Below, piece after piece: positions 47,082 through 55,620 of a DNA stretch of 64,000 nt. This stretch comes from Flavobacterium fluvii (GTDB taxonomy: Bacteria > Bacteroidota > Bacteroidia > Flavobacteriales > Flavobacteriaceae): NCBI RefSeq assembly GCF_900129545.1, contig NZ_FQWB01000001.1, positions 1,054,001 to 1,118,000 of the forward strand. The letters run 5' to 3'. A model generated the notes under the pieces. That model was not told where the DNA came from. It did no database searches and saw nothing but the letters and a program-made list of their open reading frames with translations. Position 1 is the stretch's first letter; each line of letters starts with the position of its first letter. The translations under genes were made by a program, and so were the position numbers.

Positions 47082-48989
47082 TTACAATTTTCCATCTTTT
47101 ATCTCTTCCACAATTTCTGGATTCAATAAAGTGGAGGTGTCTCCGAAGTTTGAGAAATCACCTTCGGCTATTTTGCGAAGAATACGACGCATAATTTTGC
47201 CGGAACGTGTTTTTGGCAAACCGGAAACGAATTGAATTTTATCCAACTTGGCAATTGGTCCAATATGGTCGGCAACGTGTTGGTTTATCTCTTTCATAAG
47301 ATTTTCCCTGTCGCGATATTCTCCAGATTCTTTAAGGATTACAAAACCATATAAAGCATTTCCTTTGATGTCGTGCGGGAATCCTACAATGGCACTTTCG
47401 GCAACTGCTGGATGTTCGTTTATTGCATCCTCTATAGGGGCAGTTCCAAGATTATGACCTGAAACAATGATGACATCATCTACACGACCCGTGATTCTGT
47501 AGTAACCCACTTCATCACGCAAAGCTCCGTCACCCGTAAAATATTTTCCAGGGAAAGCACTGAAATAAGTGTCTTTATAACGTTGATGATCGCCCCAAAT
47601 GGTTCTTGCAATTCCCGGCCAAGGAAATTTGATGCAAAGACTTCCCGTAACTTGATTGTCTTCTATTTCGTTGCGTTTTTCATCCATCAAAACGGCTTGA
47701 ATACCAGGTAATGGCAAGGAAGCGTAGGTTGGTTTTGTTGGAGTTATAAAAGCAAGTGCCGAAATCAAGATACCACCGGTTTCTGTTTGCCACCAAGTGT
47801 CAACCAAAGGACAACGTTTTCCACCAACGTGGTCATTGTACCAGTGCCATGCTTCCTCATTGATAGGTTCTCCAACGGAGCCAATCACTTTCAAGGATTT
47901 TAATGGGTATTTTTGTATGTAGGACAGGTTTTCTTTTGCCAAGGCACGAATGGCTGTCGGCGCAGTATAAAATTGGGTAATTTTGTGTTTTTCGATGATT
48001 TCCCAAAAACGACTAAAGTCAGGGTAGGATGGTACGCCTTCATAAATTACGGTTGTGGCACCGTTCAATAATGGGCCGTACAATATATAGGAATGTCCGG
48101 TAATCCAACCAATGTCGGCAGTACACCAGAAAATATCATTTTCTTCATAGCTGAACACATTCTTGAAAGAATAAGCCGTGTAAACCATGTATCCAGCAGT
48201 TGTATGCACCATTCCTTTTGGTTTTCCGGTCGAACCAGAAGTATAAAGGATGAACAATGGATCTTCTGCGTCCATGATTTCGGCAACGTTATTGTCTGAT
48301 GCTTCGTCTAAAAGGGGCTGCAACCATTGGTCACGACCTTCTTTCATGGTGATTGAAGCATTGGTTCTTTTAGCAACCAAAACTTTTTCAACACAAGGAC
48401 AATTGTTTAGGGCATCGTCAATGATTCCTTTTAAATCGATAGTTTTTTCTCCCCTAAATCCACCATCAGACGTGATGACCATTTTGCTTTCGCAGTCGTT
48501 AATTCTTGCTGCCACTGCCGAAGCAGAAAATCCTGCAAAAACAACCGAATGGATGGCACCAATTCTGGCACAAGCCAATACAGAAACCGCCAATTCAGGT
48601 ATCATTGGCAAATAAATACAAACTCTATCCCCTTTCTCTACACCTTGTTCGCGAAGAACATTGGCCATTTTGGAAACTCTCGCATACAAATCGTTATACG
48701 TAATATGTTGCGCCGCTTCACCTGGATTGTTTGGTTCGAAAATAATGGCTGTTTTGTCTCCTCTTTTTGAAAGATGTCTGTCAAGACAATTCTTCACGAT
48801 ATTTACCTTGGCATCCACAAACCATTGGATTTTGGCCTCGGCCATGTCAAATTCCATTATTTTTTCGGATTCTTGGTACCAAGTAAAGTTTTCTGAAGCG
48901 ATTTTGCTCCAAAATTTTCTGGGTTCACGAATGGATTTATTGTAGTGTTTGAAGTATTGTTCTAGATTTTCTATTTTATAGTAACTCAT
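47082..48989 (-). CDS. acs: Acetyl-CoA synthetase (AMP-forming)
   Basis: 635 residues. It activates acetate with ATP and CoA to acetyl-CoA in the cytoplasm. The adenylate-forming signature YTSGSTGKPKGMVHTTAGYM, the WWQTETGG motif, the hinge GRVDDVIIVSGHNLG and the C-terminal acetylatable Lys in PKTRSGKIMRRILRK are all present. A 13-base palindrome and a transporter-gene terminator lie upstream. Convergent with the T9SS amylase, and followed upstream by the likely acetate carrier. Confidence 0.95.
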   Translation of the reverse strand: MSYYKIENLEQYFKHYNKSIREPRKFWSKIASENFTWYQESEKIMEFDMAEAKIQWFVDAKVNIVKNCLDRHLSKRGDKTAIIFEPNNPGEAAQHITYNDLYARVSKMANVLREQGVEKGDRVCIYLPMIPELAVSVLACARIGAIHSVVFAGFSASAVAARINDCESKMVITSDGGFRGEKTIDLKGIIDDALNNCPCVEKVLVAKRTNASITMKEGRDQWLQPLLDEASDNNVAEIMDAEDPLFILYTSGSTGKPKGMVHTTAGYMVYTAYSFKNVFSYEENDIFWCTADIGWITGHSYILYGPLLNGATTVIYEGVPSYPDFSRFWEIIEKHKITQFYTAPTAIRALAKENLSYIQKYPLKSLKVIGSVGEPINEEAWHWYNDHVGGKRCPLVDTWWQTETGGILISALAFITPTKPTYASLPLPGIQAVLMDEKRNEIEDNQVTGSLCIKFPWPGIARTIWGDHQRYKDTYFSAFPGKYFTGDGALRDEVGYYRITGRVDDVIIVSGHNLGTAPIEDAINEHPAVAESAIVGFPHDIKGNALYGFVILKESGEYRDRENLMKEINQHVADHIGPIAKLDKIQFVSGLPKTRSGKIMRRILRKIAEGDFSNFGDTSTLLNPEIVEEIKDGKL

Positions 48990-49021
48990 AGTTGTTTTTT
49001 TCTAGTTTAAATGTCTTAATG

Positions 49022-49034
49022 TGTTGAGTCAACA
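49022..49034. promoter_or_regulatory. 13-base palindrome TGTTGA-G-TCAACA upstream of acs
   Basis: A perfect palindrome 33 bases before the acs ATG. Candidate operator; no regulator is identifiable from sequence. Confidence 0.35.
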
Positions 49035-49042
49035 AATTTAAA

Positions 49043-49072
49043 AACCTATCGCTATCGAATAGCAGATAGGTT
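49043..49072 (-). terminator. Terminator after the SatP-type gene
   Basis: AACCTATC plus GCTAT pairs with ATAGC plus GATAGGTT, with one bulged base and a three-base loop; a T run follows on the minus strand. It separates the transporter from acs. Confidence 0.65.
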
Positions 49073-49103
49073 GTATGGTAAAAAGAAGAAGTTTGCTTTA
49101 TGT

Positions 49104-49664
49104 TTATAGAGGCAATACTTGTCTTCCTAATTTTTCATTGATGATTAAGGCAGCTGCTTCATAAAAAGCAAAAGAGCCACACAAAATACCTTCATATCCG
49201 GCAAAGGTATGAATGTTTTCGTTTCCAGTAAAACTAGCTATGGATAATAATGCAAAAAGAATTACCAAAGAGCCAAAAATAAGTTTTCCAATGGTGTTCC
49301 CCTTCAATGTTCCAATGAAAAAGGCCAATGTGAACAAGCCCCATAATCCTAAATAGAATCCCATTGAGGCACCGTCAGGTTTTGTCACTCCCGCCAAAGG
49401 CAATAGCCACAAGGCAACAAGCGATATCCAGAAGAATCCATAAGAAGTAAACGCAGACATAGCAAAAATATTACCTTTTTTCCATTCCATTATTCCTGCA
49501 ATAACTTGTTGCAGACCGCCAAAAAATATTCCCATCCCCATAATCATGGCATTGAGTTCGAAGAATCCAGCGTTATGGATGTTCAATAAAATTGTTGTCA
49601 TTCCGAAGCCAAAAAGGCCTAATGGTGCCGGGTTGGCTGTCGTGTCTTTGATAATTTGTTCCAT
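49104..49664 (-). CDS. satP: GPR1/FUN34/YaaH-family acetate/succinate transporter
   Basis: A 186-residue protein with about six transmembrane helices. The N-terminal motif NPAPLGLFGFGMTTILLN is the family hallmark (NPAPLGL). These proteins are acetate/succinate:H+ carriers or channels of the inner membrane. Its position beside acs, on the same strand, supports a role in acetate uptake. A terminator lies between the two, so they are probably separate transcripts or only partly coupled. Confidence 0.88.
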   Translation of the reverse strand: MEQIIKDTTANPAPLGLFGFGMTTILLNIHNAGFFELNAMIMGMGIFFGGLQQVIAGIMEWKKGNIFAMSAFTSYGFFWISLVALWLLPLAGVTKPDGASMGFYLGLWGLFTLAFFIGTLKGNTIGKLIFGSLVILFALLSIASFTGNENIHTFAGYEGILCGSFAFYEAAALIINEKLGRQVLPL

Positions 49665-49949
49665 AAATAGTTAAAAAATTAAAATTGGTTTTTTGGTTAT
49701 AGTTAATATTTTTTTGGATTTTTTAAGCAAAAAACTACATTCGATTTGCAGTTAGTTCACAAATATATCAAACCTACTCGATTTTTTGAATAATTTTTTT
49801 TCTTTTTTGTAACTCTTGGTTCCGATGCTTGTTTTTAATGAATCAATACCTGTTTTTAATTCTTTTAAACTTAAAATTATAGTTAAAATAGCTAATGTTT
49901 GGTTGTTGTAGTGGTTAATGATTTTTTTGTCCTGATTTATTAAAATGAT
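49665..49949. other. Gene-free AT-rich stretch between satP and the uxuA run
   Basis: No supported gene. On the minus strand it shows -7-like words TATATTTG and TAGGTTTG (49760-49776) that may belong to the satP promoter. A 71-codon open frame (49752-49967) lacks any recognisable feature and is not called. Confidence 0.4.
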
Positions 49950-49981
49950 AGAAGCCTTGAAATTCATTTTTCAAGGCTTCT
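49950..49981. terminator. Terminator after the uxuA run
   Basis: AGAAGCCTTGAA (49950-49961) pairs perfectly with TTCAAGGCTTCT (49970-49981), loop of eight bases. It lies 22 bases beyond the uxuA stop. Confidence 0.7.
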
Positions 49982-50003
49982 ATTTTGAGAACAACTTCTG
50001 TTT

Positions 50004-51173
50004 TTATTTATTTAAATGCTGGAAAGTTGCCATCACACCGTCAATTTGTGCCAAAGCAAACATTCGACCGTGAAACGAATAGCCCGGATTGTATCCTTTG
50101 TCTTCGTCGCCCAACATCATTCGACCATGATCGACGCGCATCGGTAATTTTGAATTTTCAGTGTCAAATATTTTAACCAATTCTATTAAATGTCCACGTC
50201 CTTCAAGATGGGAAGCCTCGATGAAATTGCCTCCTTCCAAGGTTTCGGTGCTTCTTAGATGCACAAAATGGGTGCGGGAAGCAAATTTTCGGGCCAACTC
50301 GGGAACATTATTCTGTAAACCAGTACTCAATGAACCAGCGCAAAATGTCAAGCCATTGTGTGGATTGTCAACGGCATCCAAAATCCATCGAATATCTTCT
50401 TCGTTGGTTACAATTCTTGGTAAACCCAGCATTTGAAACGGTGGGTCGTCAGGATGAATGCACATGTTGATGCCGTATTTTTCGCAAACCGGCATAATGC
50501 GGTTCAAGAAATAACGCAAGTTTTCACGCAATTCATTCTTGTCGATGTTGTCGTAAACGGCAAGCAATCTGTTGAATATGGCCACCGGATTTTGATCTCC
50601 CGCTTTTATGTTTCCATTGATGAAGCCTTGCGTTTTTACAATGATGGTGTCTATCAATTGCTCTTTTTCGGCTTCGGTAATGGTTTTGTCCAGTTCGTAA
50701 ACTTTGGCTAATTCTTCGCTGGTGTATTCCTTGTCGGCATCTTTTCTGTTAAGAATCAAGATGTCAAAATAGGCAAATTTGATTTTGTCGAAAAACAGGG
50801 TCGAAGTACCGTCTTCCAATTTGTATTCCAAGTCGGTTCGAATCCAGTCGATAACCGGCATAAAATTATAACAAATTGTTTTTAAACCACATTTTCCCAA
50901 ATTTTCAAGACTGACAATATAGTTGTCAATCAGTTGGTCCCGATTGGGTGCGTTGTTTTTGATACCTTCGCTTACGGGAAGACTTTCAATAACCGACCAA
51001 CGCAATCCTGCGGCTTCGATATAATTTTTGAGGTCAAGAATTGCTTCTTCTGTCCATATTTCGCCATTTGGAATATCGTGCAAAGCCGAAACGATGCCTT
51101 CCACGCCAATTTCCCTAAGCATGGATAAAGCTATTTTATCCTTTTTGCCAAACCATCTCCATGTTTTTTCCAT
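50004..51173 (-). CDS. uxuA: Mannonate dehydratase
   Basis: 389 residues. It dehydrates D-mannonate to 2-keto-3-deoxygluconate in hexuronate breakdown. The whole-length pattern fits UxuA: MEKTWRWFGKKDKIALSMLREIGVEGIVSALHDIP-like start (residues 1-35), the metal-site region with CIHPDDPPFQMLGLPRIV, and the C-terminal FVHLRSTETLEGGNFIEASHLEGRG and MRVDHGRMM segments. The enzyme is cytoplasmic and needs a divalent metal. It follows the SDR gene with two bases between, so the two form an operon. Confidence 0.94.
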   Translation of the reverse strand: MEKTWRWFGKKDKIALSMLREIGVEGIVSALHDIPNGEIWTEEAILDLKNYIEAAGLRWSVIESLPVSEGIKNNAPNRDQLIDNYIVSLENLGKCGLKTICYNFMPVIDWIRTDLEYKLEDGTSTLFFDKIKFAYFDILILNRKDADKEYTSEELAKVYELDKTITEAEKEQLIDTIIVKTQGFINGNIKAGDQNPVAIFNRLLAVYDNIDKNELRENLRYFLNRIMPVCEKYGINMCIHPDDPPFQMLGLPRIVTNEEDIRWILDAVDNPHNGLTFCAGSLSTGLQNNVPELARKFASRTHFVHLRSTETLEGGNFIEASHLEGRGHLIELVKIFDTENSKLPMRVDHGRMMLGDEDKGYNPGYSFHGRMFALAQIDGVMATFQHLNK

Positions 51174-51175
51174 AA

Positions 51176-51991
51176 CTATACTCCGCTAAATGCACTAAAA
51201 CCACCATCAACAGGCAATACAACTCCGGTAATAAAACTGGCTGCATCACTGCACAAAAATTGTACGGTTCCGTTCAATTCCGCAATGTCACCGAAACGTC
51301 CCATTGGGGTTTTGGCTAACACTTTTATACTTCTTTCAGTAAGAGAACCATCTTCATTAATCAAAACTCTACGGTTTTGGTCACCGATAAAAAATCCCGG
51401 TGCCAATGCATTAACGCGAATTCCGTCGCCATATTTCATCGCCATTTCCGTGGCCAACCATTGGGTGAAATTGCTGATTCCCGTTTTGGCAACCGAGTAA
51501 CCCGGCACGCGAGTTATCGCTGAATAAGCCGCCATGGATGACATGTTGATGATGCTTCCGCTTTTTTGTTTCGACATTACTCTTCCAAAAACCATGCTTG
51601 GAAAAACGGTTCCGTTCAAGTTTAGGTTGGTAACTTTGTCCCAATCGCTAATTTTCATGTCGAAAAATTCTTGGTCTGGCATAAGTGTTGCTCCAGGAAG
51701 ATTTCCTCCTGCGATATTCAACAAGATGTCAATTCGACCCCATTTGGCCAATACTTCCTTGGCCACGTTTTCTAGGCTTTCCATATCAAGCACATTGCCC
51801 ACAACTCCAATTACGTCACTTCCAAATTCGGAAAGTTCGGCTACTCTTTTATTTAGGTTTTCTTCGTGAATATCAATGGCTACTACTTTTGCTCCTGCTT
51901 GCAAAAAACTTTTTGCGATGCTTCCGCCCAAAACTCCACCAGCTCCGGTTATTATGGCTGTTTTTCCTTGAATACTAAATGCTTCATTCAT
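51176..51991 (-). CDS. SDR oxidoreductase, probable fructuronate/mannonate reductase
   Basis: 271 residues, a classical short-chain dehydrogenase. Nucleotide motif IITGAGGVLGGSIAKSF, NIAGGNLPG, catalytic YSVAKTG (Tyr-x3-Lys), and the end VLPVDGGFSAFSGV. By linkage with uxuA it probably interconverts D-fructuronate and D-mannonate in place of UxuB, which is of a different family. Substrate assignment is inference from the operon; KduD-like activity is an alternative. Confidence 0.78.
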   Translation of the reverse strand: MNEAFSIQGKTAIITGAGGVLGGSIAKSFLQAGAKVVAIDIHEENLNKRVAELSEFGSDVIGVVGNVLDMESLENVAKEVLAKWGRIDILLNIAGGNLPGATLMPDQEFFDMKISDWDKVTNLNLNGTVFPSMVFGRVMSKQKSGSIINMSSMAAYSAITRVPGYSVAKTGISNFTQWLATEMAMKYGDGIRVNALAPGFFIGDQNRRVLINEDGSLTERSIKVLAKTPMGRFGDIAELNGTVQFLCSDAASFITGVVLPVDGGFSAFSGV

Positions 51992-52102
51992 ATCTTGTTT
52001 ATTTTTAGATTGCTACATACAAATTTAAGAACAAACTAAACTAATTTTATTTCCTAAATTTGCACATACTGATTCTATTTTTGCAAATTAAAAAGTGATA
52101 CA

Positions 52103-52972
52103 ATGAAAAAAATTATGAACGAAAGGCTTCCCATTTCGAAGTCTTCTCCCCTGAAAGCACGTTTTTTTGATTACGAACATTTTACATATCCCTTGCATTT
52201 TCATACGGAATATGAGATTATTTATATCAAGGAAGGAACGGGAACCCGGTTTTTGGGCAACAGCATCTCCCAATTCAAGGCAGGTGACATCTTGCTCATT
52301 GGGTCTAATTTGCCGCATTTCATGAAGAGTGACGAGGCCTATCATTTGGGCAATGCCGACTTGAGGGTAAAAGGCACCATAATCCAGTTTGAAAAAGAAT
52401 TCATGTATTATGCCATAAATCATTATCCGCATTTTTTAAAAATAAAGAATTTGTTTCAGGAATCTCAAAGAGGAATTTATTTTGCCGCAGGCAGTTTCCC
52501 AAAATTACAGGATTTAATTGAAAAAATACCATTGGAAAACGGTTTGAAACAACTGATGCTTTTTTTGGAAATTCTCAAGGAAATGTCGGAAACCGAGAAC
52601 AGGCAAATTATTTCCACTACCGACTTTGTCAATGAAACGATTTATGATACGGCGAGGATAGATAAAATAATGTCTTATCTCAACAAGAATTATACACGCA
52701 ATGTGAGTCTTGATGAAATTGCCTCTTTTGCCGCGATGAACGCTTCCGCTTTTTGCCGTTATTTTAAAAGCAAAACAGGCAAATCCTTTAAAAACTACAT
52801 CTTGGATATGCGGATTGGTTATGCCTGCAAATTATTGTTGATGGAAGATATCAGTATTTCCCAGTTGAGCGGGCAATGTGGTTTTGAGACCATTTCCCAT
52901 TTCAATAAAACGTTTAAAAAAAATACGGGTTATGTTCCTTCCCAATATAGAAAGACGATGTTGAGCAAATGA
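52103..52972 (+). CDS. AraC-family transcriptional regulator
   Basis: 289 residues. An N-terminal cupin-like sensing part (HFHTEYEIIYIKEGTGTRF, residues ~35-55) precedes two C-terminal helix-turn-helix motifs (VSLDEIASFAAMNASAFCRYF and ISISQLSGQCGFETISHFNKTF). It is divergent from the SDR-uxuA operon and likely controls it. -7-like words TAAATTTG (52055-52062) and TATTTTTG (52076-52083) precede its start. Confidence 0.87.
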   Translation: MKKIMNERLPISKSSPLKARFFDYEHFTYPLHFHTEYEIIYIKEGTGTRFLGNSISQFKAGDILLIGSNLPHFMKSDEAYHLGNADLRVKGTIIQFEKEFMYYAINHYPHFLKIKNLFQESQRGIYFAAGSFPKLQDLIEKIPLENGLKQLMLFLEILKEMSETENRQIISTTDFVNETIYDTARIDKIMSYLNKNYTRNVSLDEIASFAAMNASAFCRYFKSKTGKSFKNYILDMRIGYACKLLLMEDISISQLSGQCGFETISHFNKTFKKNTGYVPSQYRKTMLSK

Positions 52973-53017
52973 TTGTCTTGGATATTTTTTGCTATACGAA
53001 TTACATCCAGTATTCAC

Positions 53018-53161
53018 TTATTTAACAGAAAACTTGAAAGTTGTTTTCGTTTTATAATTTTCTCCAGGGCTTAACACTGTAGAAGGAAAATCTTTCTGGT
53101 TTGGAGAATCTGAATAGTGTTGTGTTTCAAGACACAAACCAGTTCTGAGAATATAAGTACC
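53018..53161 (-). pseudogene. 3' remnant of a second galM (aldose 1-epimerase) copy
   Basis: The sequence matches the last ~140 bases of galM (54338-54481) with about 13 mismatches, at a constant offset of 1320 bases. The reading frame and the stop codon are kept; the encoded tail differs from GalM by one residue (Ser for Pro) over the last 41 codons, and most base differences are silent. Upstream of about 53161 the similarity ends abruptly. The rest of this galM copy is missing. Confidence 0.85.
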
Positions 53162-53283
53162 GATGAAAGAATAACCAAATAAGGAATTTTGCAAACAAAT
53201 TAAAAGTCTATTTACCATATTGTACTAAAAGTATTACCTATATTTACAAGGTTAAAATAAGTTAAAACAAATAATAAAAAAAC

Positions 53284-54246
53284 ATGAACTTCAGATTACT
53301 TACTTTATTTGTTTTTTTTAGCCTCGGTTTTAACTCTTATGCCCAAATAAATGCTGTTGAAATTACATATACTCATAATACTGACAACACCTGCGATTTT
53401 TATTATAAAAAAAGTACACCTGGAACCTATCACCTTATCATAAAATTTAAATCAATTAGAAACACTGAAGAATATTTCTACGAGGGAAATGTCAAAGAGT
53501 ATTCAGGGTTCTTATTCCAGCTAAAACCCATAAAACCAGAGAAGAAAATTAAATTTATTTGCGAACCTTATTATGTCAAAGGCAATCCAAAACCGGATAT
53601 TGACAAAGATTTTAAATACTTATTACCATTTAAAAAAGGTAAAAAAATTGCTGTTTCAACAATTATGACTCTTATGGGTAATTTAACTGAAGGCAATAAT
53701 AATTTTGGCAGTTACGTCACCTATTCTTCATCTCCACAATCTGAAACCATTCATGCTATGAGAAAAGGTGTTGTGATTGATGTAGTCAATAGCTACGATT
53801 TTGACCAAAAAAGTTTTGATGTTTTATACGAAAAAAGAAATTCCATTATCATAGAACACGAAGACGGGACATTAGCCAGCTATGCAGGATTTAAAAAAGA
53901 TGCTATCTTGGTAAAAATTGGACAAACCGTATTGCCAACAGATTGTTTAGGCAATTTAGAAAAAAGTGTAGATAATTGGTATCATCTTTTTTTTGAAGTT
54001 TACTATAATGCTTATATGAAAGATGTTTTTCCAGATAAAAAGGAAGATTTAAACAAACGAATGGCAAAAAAATTAAATCCTTTTTTTTATACTAATAAAG
54101 GTTTGGTCGCATTGGATGATAAATTGTACGATTCACAAGATTACACCGTAGAAACACCAGAAACGATTATCTGTCAGGAATTCACTAAAGAAGAATTAAA
54201 TGAAAAGGGCAAATTATTAAACAATCAAACTTTAAAATCTAAATAA
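53284..54246 (+). CDS. Exported protein with a degenerate M23 peptidase-like domain
   Basis: 320 residues; signal peptide to about residue 21 (FNSYAQ). The middle region (about 155-245) resembles the LytM/M23 fold: IHAMRKGVVIDVV, NSIIIEHEDGTLASYAGFKKDAILVKIGQTV, and NWYHLFFEVYYN at the place of the HLHFE motif. The usual first zinc ligands (HxxxD) and the YxHL His are replaced (SYAGF), so it is probably not an active endopeptidase and may bind or scaffold cell wall or another partner. Codon use looks more AT-rich than in the neighbours. It lies between the galM remnant and galM, on the opposite strand. Confidence 0.65.
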   Translation: MNFRLLTLFVFFSLGFNSYAQINAVEITYTHNTDNTCDFYYKKSTPGTYHLIIKFKSIRNTEEYFYEGNVKEYSGFLFQLKPIKPEKKIKFICEPYYVKGNPKPDIDKDFKYLLPFKKGKKIAVSTIMTLMGNLTEGNNNFGSYVTYSSSPQSETIHAMRKGVVIDVVNSYDFDQKSFDVLYEKRNSIIIEHEDGTLASYAGFKKDAILVKIGQTVLPTDCLGNLEKSVDNWYHLFFEVYYNAYMKDVFPDKKEDLNKRMAKKLNPFFYTNKGLVALDDKLYDSQDYTVETPETIICQEFTKEELNEKGKLLNNQTLKSK

Positions 54247-54282
54247 GAAATTTTACAAAATACAAATTCAGTTTAGAATATA

Positions 54283-54317
54283 AAAAAAGTCCAGAAGCAA
54301 TACCTCTGGACTTTTTT
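54283..54317. terminator. Bidirectional terminator between the M23-like gene and galM
   Basis: AAAAAAGTCCAGA (54283-54295) pairs perfectly with TCTGGACTTTTTT (54305-54317), nine-base loop. Confidence 0.88.
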
Positions 54318-54337
54318 GAAATTATTTGATTCTCTTA

Positions 54338-55519
54338 TTATTTTACAGAGAATTTGAAAGTTGTTTTTGTCTTGTAATTTTCTCCAGGGCTTAACACTGT
54401 AGAAGGAAAATCTTTCTGGTTTGGAGAATCTGGATAATGTTGTGTTTCCAGACACAAACCAGTTCTGTGAGCGTAAGTTCCTCCGTTTCTCATTGGCAAA
54501 GTTCCGTCCAAGAAGTTTCCTGTGTAAAGTTGGATTCCCGGTTGGTCAGTGTACACTTCCAATAATCTTCCGCTTGTTGGATCATAAGCCGAAGCTGCAA
54601 AACGATCTCCTTTGTCTTGGTTGTTCAAAACCCAGCAGTGGTCATATCCTTTTCCTTTGATTAACTGGTCGTCTTTGGCTTCAATGTCTTTTCCAATCAC
54701 TCTAGGTTTTCTGAAGTCAAAAGGCGTATTGGTTACATCCGTTAATTTTCCTGTTGGAATTAAATCGGCATCCACTGGAACCAATTTGTCGGCATCAATT
54801 ACCACTTCATCATCCAAGATGGTTTTTGTGAAATCTCCTGACAAGTTGAAATAAGAATGTTGGGTCAAGTTGACAATCGTTTTCTTGTCGGTTGTGGCTT
54901 CGTAAAGCACGTCCAATGAATTGTCGTTGTTCAAGGTGTAAGTCACAAAAACGGTCAAGTTACCAGGATAACCTTCTTCCAAGTCTTTGCTCACGTATTT
55001 TAGTTTTAAAGTTGCATTGGCGCCGCTTTTTGCTTCTTCAACAGTCCAAACTTTTCTGTGGAAACCTTCCGGTCCACCGTGTAAAGCATTTTTGCCATTG
55101 TTGGCAGCCAAGGTGTATTCTTTTCCGTCAAGGGTAAATTTACCTTTTGCAATTCGGTTTCCGTATCTTCCGATAAGGGCACCAAAATAAGGATTGTCTT
55201 TGGTATATTGTTCCAAATTACTGAAACCGATTACCACTTCTTCCGAAACACCTGCTTTGTTGGGTACTTTCAAAGAGGTAATGATTCCACCATAAGTCAT
55301 GATGTTTACTTCCATTCCTTTTTGGTTTTTCAGGGTATAAAGATCTACTTGTTCCCCTTTGGCTGTTTTGCCAAACTCTGATTTTGCTATCGATACAGAA
55401 TCTGTAGCCGTAGCTTCTAATTTAGTTTCTTCCACTTTTTTATCACCTTTACATTGAATATTCATACTGGCCAAACTTACTATGGAAATTCCATAAATGC
55501 AACGTTTTAATACATTCAT
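54338..55519 (-). CDS. galM: Aldose 1-epimerase (mutarotase), lipoprotein
   Basis: 393 residues. A leader of about 22 residues ends in a lipobox-like ASMNIQC (Cys ~23), so it is predicted to be lipid-anchored and periplasmic or surface-exposed. The GalM fold is clear: NGKNALHGGPEGFHRKVW (His near 148), LTQHSYFNLSG (catalytic His), DHCWVLN, and [15 protein letters not shown] (catalytic Glu). It interconverts alpha and beta anomers of free sugars. Location after araA suggests arabinose or galactose anomers. Its 3' end is duplicated at 53018-53161. Confidence 0.92.
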   Translation of the reverse strand: MNVLKRCIYGISIVSLASMNIQCKGDKKVEETKLEATATDSVSIAKSEFGKTAKGEQVDLYTLKNQKGMEVNIMTYGGIITSLKVPNKAGVSEEVVIGFSNLEQYTKDNPYFGALIGRYGNRIAKGKFTLDGKEYTLAANNGKNALHGGPEGFHRKVWTVEEAKSGANATLKLKYVSKDLEEGYPGNLTVFVTYTLNNDNSLDVLYEATTDKKTIVNLTQHSYFNLSGDFTKTILDDEVVIDADKLVPVDADLIPTGKLTDVTNTPFDFRKPRVIGKDIEAKDDQLIKGKGYDHCWVLNNQDKGDRFAASAYDPTSGRLLEVYTDQPGIQLYTGNFLDGTLPMRNGGTYAHRTGLCLETQHYPDSPNQKDFPSTVLSPGENYKTKTTFKFSVK

Positions 55520-55557
55520 AATTATTTTTGGTTTTTTGGGTTACTTATTAATAGAGA

Positions 55558-55606
55558 AAAAGTTTGAAAGTTTCCAAACATGTTGTTTTTAGACTTTCAA
55601 ACTTTT
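55558..55606 (-). terminator. Hairpin after araA
   Basis: AAAAGTTTGAAAGT (55558-55571) and ACTTTCAAACTTTT (55593-55606) are perfect inverse copies, 21-base loop. AT-rich but long; it probably ends the araBDA transcript or separates it from galM. Confidence 0.6.
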
Positions 55607-55620
55607 GATTTTTCAATTAT

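Noticed and set aside
49752..49967. 71-codon open frame on the minus strand between satP and uxuA
   Set aside because: Low-complexity Lys/Ile-rich product, no signal or motif, starts inside a terminator hairpin.
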